Position numbers and translations under genes: made by a program | In this document: one piece after another, positions 57,747 through 64,000 of the stretch | How the letters are laid out: each line of letters opens with the position of its first letter | Position numbering within the stretch: the stretch's first letter is position 1 | Assembly: GCA_030761205.1 (NCBI GenBank) | Contig: JAULJL010000024.1 | Coordinates: 22,996,126-23,060,125, forward strand | Length of the DNA stretch: 64,000 nucleotides | Direction of reading: 5' to 3' | Source: Fremontodendron californicum | Lineage: Eukaryota > Streptophyta > Magnoliopsida > Malvales > Malvaceae | Notes under the pieces: model-generated | What the model was told of the DNA's origin: nothing | Database searches by the model: none | The model's input: only the letters and a program-made list of their open reading frames with translations

Positions 57747-58234
57747 TTAGTCTTCCAATCAGGTTTTTAAAGTTATCGCTTTGATTTGTTGTTTGTTACT
57801 TCTTTTTGGGGTTTCGGATACTATTACATCAAAATCAATAACAAGATTTTGGGGTTTAAGGCATTTTTTTCTTGGGGTTATAGCTTTAGGCATTTTTTCC
57901 TAGGGTTATAGTTTTTAGGCAGTCTAAGTTTGGGGTTTCAGTCTTGAAAAGTGGTTTAGGTCAAGATTTCGTTTCTTGAATTCATGATCTATTAAAAAAA
58001 ATTCTTGATCCGAATCTTGAAAAAAAAAATTCAAGAATTCAGAGGGGCATTCGAACAGTACCAAGAAAAAAAAAGAAGTTCATCTGAGATTTCAAGAAAA
58101 TCAAGAAGTCTCGTTCTTGAAAAAAAAAAAAAAAAGAGTGTTCGAATAGGCAGAAAAAGAAAGAAAGAAGAGAAAAGAATCGACATTCATCTTTTTTTTT
58201 TCACTAACCATATTTGTTTTGCAGCAACTTTAAG
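57747..58234 (+). other. Leader of element K
   Basis: About 490 bp of non-coding leader with A-runs and repeated 'ggggttt/ggcattttt' phrases. A possible 3' splice site TTTGTTTTGCAG ends just before the ATG at 58235. Matching sequence in L is 46019-46432. Confidence 0.6.
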
Positions 58235-58709
58235 ATGTCTCTCACATGTGGCAACGAAGTAAAGCAGGCTCTGCAAGAGATGAAAGAGTTCACCTTATTG
58301 TTTGGGAGGTTTGTGCAACAATAGGAAGAAAGATGGAGAAAGAAAAAAAGAGAAAAAGAGAAGACAAAAAGAGAGAAGAGAAAAAGAAAAAGAAAGTGAG
58401 GTGGCTGCAAATAAAGAAAAGCAAGAGGAAACGGAAGTAAAAAAGAAAGTGAAAAAGAAATAGAGGTGTCTGAAATTAAAGAAGTAATAGAGGAGCCACT
58501 GGTGGAAAAAGAGAAAATTCCTGTCGAGGGAAACAAAGAATTTGAGAATTTTTTTGATGCAAAAGAGAGTGAGGTTTTTATTCTTGATGCTCCTAACCAT
58601 TCTCTTCCTACTTTTCCTGTTTCTTTGTTGAAGAATTATGAGGATTTTTTATTCGGAGTAGTTGCAGGATGGGTTGCCACCCATAAGCGGCATTGTGCAT
58701 CACCTTGAT
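58235..58709 (+). pseudogene. Short gag/pol-derived gene of element K (broken)
   Basis: Begins MSLTCGNEVKQALQEMKE; stops after about 29 codons (TAG near 58322). It is followed by a Lys/Arg/Glu-rich stretch and an open segment with EEPLVEKEKIPVEGNKEFE and FILDAPNHSLPTFPVSLLK, collinear with L. The solo LTR cuts it at 58709; its last codons continue at 60380-60443. Confidence 0.6.
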
Positions 58710-60379
58710 TGATGCACCCAAAAGAGTGTATCTTATTTAACCTTGCACTAAAAAGATCAATTGTAAGTATAATGATTAGCAAGGGTCGAGTCCTCAAGGA
58801 TTGGGTTTTAATCTATGAGTTATTAGTTTATAACTTACGTTCAAAGAAAACAATAAAAGAAAAGGGGTTTTTGAAGCCAGATTTAAACTAAAGTAAATAA
58901 TAAGAACAAGATGCAAGGCGGTATAACCAGCCAATAAAAATATATATACTAAATTAGGCGGTATAACCAGCCAATAAAAATAAAACAAAGTTAATATACA
59001 AATTAGGCGGTATAACCAGCCAATAAAAATAAATATACTTTTAAAAATAAGCAAACTAGAAAAGTAAGAAAACAAGTAAGTAAGAAGAATCAAATATGAA
59101 AAATATGGTTAAGGTTTCATTCACACCACTAGACATCATTAAGAATCAATTTCAGATCTATCGATATCAACCAACTATCAAAGTTAACAACCGTAGATAA
59201 CAACAAGCTCTGTTATCCCAATCTTTCCTTAGTTTGTCGTTAAATAGAACAAGCTCTCTATTTAATCTCTATCCATTAAACAATCTAGAATAAGCTCTCT
59301 AAATTCAATTTAATGGCAGCTTTATGATGAGAAAGATAGGTCGATCTAAGCAACAAACACATAAGCTCGGATTGTTCAACTTAGGTTATGTTCCACTTTG
59401 CAATTATTGAAAACTTGACCATAATCATTAATCACAAATTGCCACTTATGAATAGGAAATCAAGACAATTACACGGATGAAGACTCCTAAACTAGCAATA
59501 GATAATTATCAAGATCTATCTAGTTGTACACCTAAATAAATCAAGACAACATCATGAACCATTCTTGTAGAAGAACATAAGCAACTTTGATAGAAAATTA
59601 ATGATAGATAGAATCTGAAAATCAATCACAAAACATGTCTAGGGCTTTGAAATCACCCTTAACCAAATAGAAGTTTAGCCTAGCATAGGCATTGTAAACA
59701 TAAACATAAAATTAAAGAGAATCTAAGAAGGAAATAAAAGAAAGAAAGAAGAAGAAGAAAATAAAGAAAAAGAAAACTAGAGAAAAGAAAGAAGAAGAAA
59801 ACTTAGAGAATTTTATTACAATGGCTAATATCCTAACAATGTACAATATGATCCTCTACAATCATCCAAGGCCCTCTATTTATACACATTTTGGAGGGCT
59901 AAATGACAAGAGACAAGCTTTACAAATTTCAAAGGTAGGTATAATAGGTGGGTGCATTTTTCTAACAATTTTCGTCATATTGTATGACAATTTTGATCAG
60001 CCAACTTGATGGTCGATTTTGTCAATTTTGGAGGCCTGATCTGATCACATGGTCTTCTAGACAAATGTTCCCCTATCAGTTACTGATCCATAGCCGTTGG
60101 AATCAGCTCATTTGTTTGCACGGTTAAAATTTCAGCCTTATTGCTTCAGTGAAACTCGAGATATAGCTGATATGGCAAAAGGTGTCGGAACTGGAACTGA
60201 ACTGGATTTGCCCTTAATTCTAGTAATCTGAAATCACTCAAAGAAACTTGTGAAAAACACCAAATTACATAAAAATATAAAAGATCATAAACACAATTAG
60301 ACTAAACAATAATAACTCGTATTTGACACAAAACAATAATAAAACATAACTAAAAACTATATAATTATACGAGTTATCA
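58710..60379 (-). repeat. Solo LTR of the LOG-bearing family in element K
   Basis: A single LTR with perfect TTGAT duplications at 58705-58709 and 60380-60384 and no internal region, so it formed by LTR-LTR recombination. An internal U3 deletion at about 60112-60120 joins 'catttg' to 'tttgcacgg'. Three minisatellite copies. Confidence 0.93.
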
Positions 60380-60457
60380 TTGATTTAGTACCTAGCGCCG
60401 TCATTCTCACACACAAGGCTAAGATTCGAGGGCGAATCTTTTCGAGGATAGGGGGAA

Positions 60458-60842
60458 TGATAGGATCCAAGATGGCCCAATTCTATGGCAATTTCTATAT
60501 GGGCGAAGATCCAAGAAGATCTAGGAAACATGGCAAGAATGGGTGGAATTCACTTGGGCCTTGTTGCAAGTTATTCAAGAAAGGCTTCAACATGCAAGAT
60601 GGGCTTGCATCCAAGTTTGGTCTATGTGATTCAAGAACACAAGGTGGCACAATATTTGGGCTTATTTTAAGTCTTGTAATTACTTTGGCATTTGGGACTA
60701 ACTTATGTAATATGTCCATTCGGCTAAGTGGGGTCTACCTTCATTAAACTATTGGACTTCTTTTAAATTTAATTAGGATTGGGCTTGAGCTTGTTCAGCC
60801 CATAGCTAAACTTTCTTTTAATTATGTAAGTAGCAAGCCTTG
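60458..60842 (+). repeat. 3' LTR of element K, cut by element G
   Basis: Starts TGATAGGATCC directly after the polypurine tract; matches 56953-57335. Interrupted after CCTTG by the LTR of G. Confidence 0.85.
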
Positions 60843-62698
60843 TGATGCACCCAAAAGAGTGTATCTTATTTAACCTTGCACTAAAAAGATCAATTGTAAG
60901 TATAATGATTAGCAAGGGTCGAGTCCTCAGGGATTGGATTTTAATCTATGAGTTATTAGTTTATAACTTACGTTCAAAGAAAACAATAAAAGAAAAGGGG
61001 TTTTTGAAGCCAGATTTAAACTAAAGTAAATAATAAAATGCAAGGCGGTATAACCAGCCAATAAAAATATATATACTAAATTAGGCGGTATAACCAGCCA
61101 ATAAAAATATATATACTAAATTAGGCGGTATAACCAGCCAATAAAAATAAAACAAAGTTAATATACAAATTAGGCGGTATAACCAGCCAATAAAAATAAA
61201 TATACTTTTAATAATAAGCAAACTAGAAAAGTAAGAAAACAAGTAAGTAAGAAGAATCAAATATGAAAAATATGGTTAAGGTTTCATTCTCCACCACTAG
61301 ACATCATTAAGAATCAATTTCAGATCTATCAATATCAACCAACTATCAAAGTTAACAACCGTAGATAACAACAAGCTCTGTTATCCCAATCTTTCCTTAG
61401 TTTGTCGTTAAATAGAACAAGCTCTCTATTTAATCTCTAACCATTAAACAACCTAGAATAAGCTCTCTAAATTCAATTTAATGGCAGCTTTATGATGAGA
61501 AAGATAGGTTGATCTAAGCAACAAACACATAAGCTCGGATTGTTCAACTTAGGTTATGTTCCACTTTGCAATTATTGAAAACTTGACCATAATCATTAAT
61601 AACAAATTGCCACTTATGAATAGGAAATCAAGACAATTACACGGATCAAGACTCCTAGACTGGCAATAGATAATTATCAAGATCTATCTAGTTGTACACC
61701 TAAATAAATCAAGACAACATCATGAACAATTCTTGTAGAAGAACATAAGCAACTTTGATAGAAAATTAATGATAGATAGAATCTAAAAATCAATCACAAA
61801 ACATGTCTAGGGCTTTGAAATCACCCTTAACCAAATAGAAGTTTAGCCTAGCATAGGCATTGTAAACATAAACATAAAATTAAAGAGAATCTAAGAAGGA
61901 AATAAAAGAAAGAAAGAAGAAGAAGAAAATAAAGAAAAAGAAAACTAGAGAAAAGAAAGAAGAAGAAAACTTAGAGAATTTTATTACAATGGCTAATATC
62001 CTAACAATGTACAATATGATCCTCTACAATCATCCAAGGCCCTCTATTTATACACATTTTGGAGGGCTAAATGAGAAGAGACAAGCTTTACAAATTTCAA
62101 AGGTAGGTATAATAGGTGGGTGCATTTTTCTAACAATTTTCATCATATTGTATGACAATTTTGATCAGCCAACTTGATGGTCGATTTTGTCAATCTTGGA
62201 GGCCTGATCTGATCACATGGTCTTCTAGAAAAATGTTCCCCTATGAGTTACTGATTCATAGCCGTTGGAATCAGCTCATTTGCTGATGTGGAGAAGAAGA
62301 TATAGGCAAAATACGAAAACAGGTCGGCACAGACGTCATTGCACATCAGCCAACTTGATGGTTGATTTCGCTAGGCAAACCGACTCCGTTTCAAGAAGTG
62401 TAAAACATGAAAAAGATAGATATGCCTCTTAACTTTGCACGGTTAAAATTTCAGCCTTATTGCTTCAGTGAAACTCGAGATATAGCTGATATGGCAAAAG
62501 CTGTCGGAACTGGAACTGAACTGGATTTGCCCTTAATTCTAGTAATCTGAAATCACTCAAAGAAACTTGTGAAAAACACCAAATTACATAAAAATATAAA
62601 AGATCATAAACACAATTAGACTAAACAATAATAACTCGTATTTGACACAAAACAATAATAAAACATAACTAAAAACTATATAATTATACGAGTTATCA
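60843..62698 (-). repeat. 3' LTR of element G
   Basis: TGATGCACCC...GAGTTATCA, four minisatellite copies; abuts polypurine tract and the GTTGCTAG/CTAGCAAC hairpin. Confidence 0.93.
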
Positions 62699-63457
62699 CA
62701 CCCCCACACTTAGATTGTTGCTAGTCCCTAGCAACGACTCAATAAAAATAAAATAAGAAAATCTAATCTAATCCACTTTCGTAGGAAATCACGGTGGCAC
62801 TTAGCATGTGACACAAGTCTTTAAACCCCTAGGTGTCCCTAGTGGACGAGTTTAGTCTCGTGAGGGTTTACTAGAACGATACCCACAAACATTGAAAAAC
62901 TAAAATATAAATAAACTACATATACTAAAAATATTTATTCCTAATCCTTTCAATACACATTAGAGACAATCTTTGAACAAGTCTTATAAACTAATCAATA
63001 GCTTAAAGAATTTCACAAAAAATCATGCTTGAATGTAAATTGTTTGAGTTAAGCCAATATTAACATAACATATTTCAATCAAAATAGTGCATATTCAAAC
63101 TTAATCTCAACTACTCACATGGGATACTCTCATGATTTTCATTCTTTAAAGTAGTGGTAAAGTGTTTACACTCAATCAATCTCATGAAAACAGTTCTACC
63201 ATATTCTTGCTTGTCCACCTATTCTCCACTATTTAGATCATACAACTTCATGAATCAAGAGGTCTTTAATCAAGGTTGTAATGGGGCCAAGGGGTTTGTA
63301 ATGTGGTTGAAGAACAAAAGGATAAAGATATCACAAAGGTTCCAAAGAGTTCATAAAGTTTCGAGACATAAAAAGATCATACAAATAAAACTTCTCAAAA
63401 CTCTTATAAAGCACATAATAACATAGGCTAAATATTCATGTTGAGCCTTTGCATCAT
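62699..63457 (-). other. Non-coding 3' region of element G (partial)
   Basis: Equivalent to about 622-1378 of A; hairpin 1 near 62717-62735. No sense gene. Confidence 0.75.
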
Positions 63458-64000
63458 TGATGCACCCAAAAGAGTGTATCTTATTTAACCTTGCACTAAA
63501 AAGATCAATTGTAAGTATAGTAGTTAGCAAGGGTCGAGTCCTCAGGGATTGGGTTTTAGTTTATAAGTTGATAGTTTAAAACTTAAATTCAAGAACAATA
63601 AAAGAAAAGGGGTTTTTGAAATCAGATTTAAACTAAAGTAAATAATAAGAATAAGATGCAAGGCGGTATAACCAGCCAATAAAAATATATATACTAAATT
63701 AGGCGGTATAACCAGCCAATAAAAATATATATACTAAATTAGGCGGTATAACCAGCCAATAAAAATATATATACTAAATTAGGCGGTATAACCAGCCAAT
63801 AAAAATAAAACAAAGTTAATATACAAATTAGGCGGTATAACCAGCCAATAAAAATAAATATACTTTTAAAAATAAGCAAACTAGAAAAGTAAGAAAACAA
63901 GTAAGTAAGAATAATCAAATATGAAAAATATGGTTAAGGTTTCATTCTCCACCACTAGACATCATTAAGAATCAATTTCAGATCTATCAATATCAACCAA
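63458..64000 (-). repeat. Partial LTR of element H, inserted in G
   Basis: Starts TGATGCACCC after ATCAT (candidate duplication 63453-63457). It carries five minisatellite copies (63661-63857), the most in the window, and runs off the right edge. As the first LTR met on the plus strand it should be a 3' LTR or a solo LTR. Confidence 0.88.

Larger units (their letters stand above)
56953..60842 (+). mobile_element. Element K: second-family LTR retrotransposon, short internal region
   Basis: 5' LTR 56953-57732, Met-type primer-binding site, leader, broken gag-like gene, solo LTR insertion (58710-60379), polypurine tract GAGGATAGGGGGAA (60444-60457), and 3' LTR from 60458 cut by element G at 60842. 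The internal region is only about 1 kb without the insertion, with no reverse transcriptase, so it is non-autonomous. Its 5' end faces that of L across J and F. Confidence 0.85.
60843..63457 (-). mobile_element. Element G: LOG-family copy, right part interrupted by H
   Basis: 3' LTR 60843-62698 (1856 bp, no U3 duplication, TATA-containing), polypurine tract at 62699-62712, then non-coding 3' region up to 63457, where element H begins. Candidate left duplication CCTTG (60838-60842). Its coding part lies right of the window. Confidence 0.88.

Overview
Plant nuclear DNA, almost certainly from a eudicot. It is AT-rich and made almost entirely of nested LTR retrotransposons. No single-copy host gene, rRNA or tRNA gene was found. 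The species cannot be named from the sequence. Two families are present. The dominant one is a minus-strand, Athila-like Ty3/gypsy family: LTRs of 1.85-2.09 kb reading TGATAACTCG...GGTGCATCA, a primer-binding site matching 19 nt of the 3' end of tRNA-Asp, and a G-rich polypurine tract next to the 3' LTR. The second, older and smaller family has 780-bp LTRs starting TGATAGGATCC and an initiator-Met-type primer-binding site.

Layout, naming elements by letter. A (1-20867, left end outside the window) is the only copy with gag and pol. Element B (8373-17312, target duplication GAAGG) split A's gag-pol frame. C (20927-29774) and D (33126-42111, duplication GTTAG) lie inside E, whose pieces are 20868-20926, 29775-33125 and 42112-45225; A probably also lies in E. 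E itself interrupts L, a minus-strand copy of the second family (45226-46434). F (46594-56001, duplication GATAG) is inserted in J, a decayed pol fragment. K (from 56953, plus strand) is a second-family copy that carries a solo LTR of the main family (58710-60379, duplication TTGAT) and is cut by G (60843 onward), which is in turn cut by H (63458 onward).

The striking feature is a cargo module in the position where some Athila relatives carry env. Element A and the five sufficiently complete non-autonomous copies (B, C, D, E, F) all carry two extra genes between gag/pol and the 3' LTR. The first encodes a 178-aa basic protein with a four-cysteine finger, resembling the cysteine-rich nucleic-acid-binding proteins of carlaviruses. 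The second encodes a 215-aa LOG-type protein (cytokinin riboside 5'-monophosphate phosphoribohydrolase family) that is intronless and keeps the family's catalytic motifs. Each gene has its own TATA box about 40-60 bp before its ATG in every copy. All six LOG frames are intact, while the finger-protein frame is broken in A, C and D.

B-F have lost pol and the capsid and zinc-knuckle parts of gag, but keep a 312-aa gag C-terminal remnant (open in B, D, E, F). They would need enzymes supplied by an A-like partner. About 2 kb of non-coding DNA follows LOG and holds repeated units of a hairpin followed by a G-rich tract; the hairpin stems differ in sequence but still pair. LTR pairs differ at only a few sites by eye, so the insertions are recent; B looks youngest.
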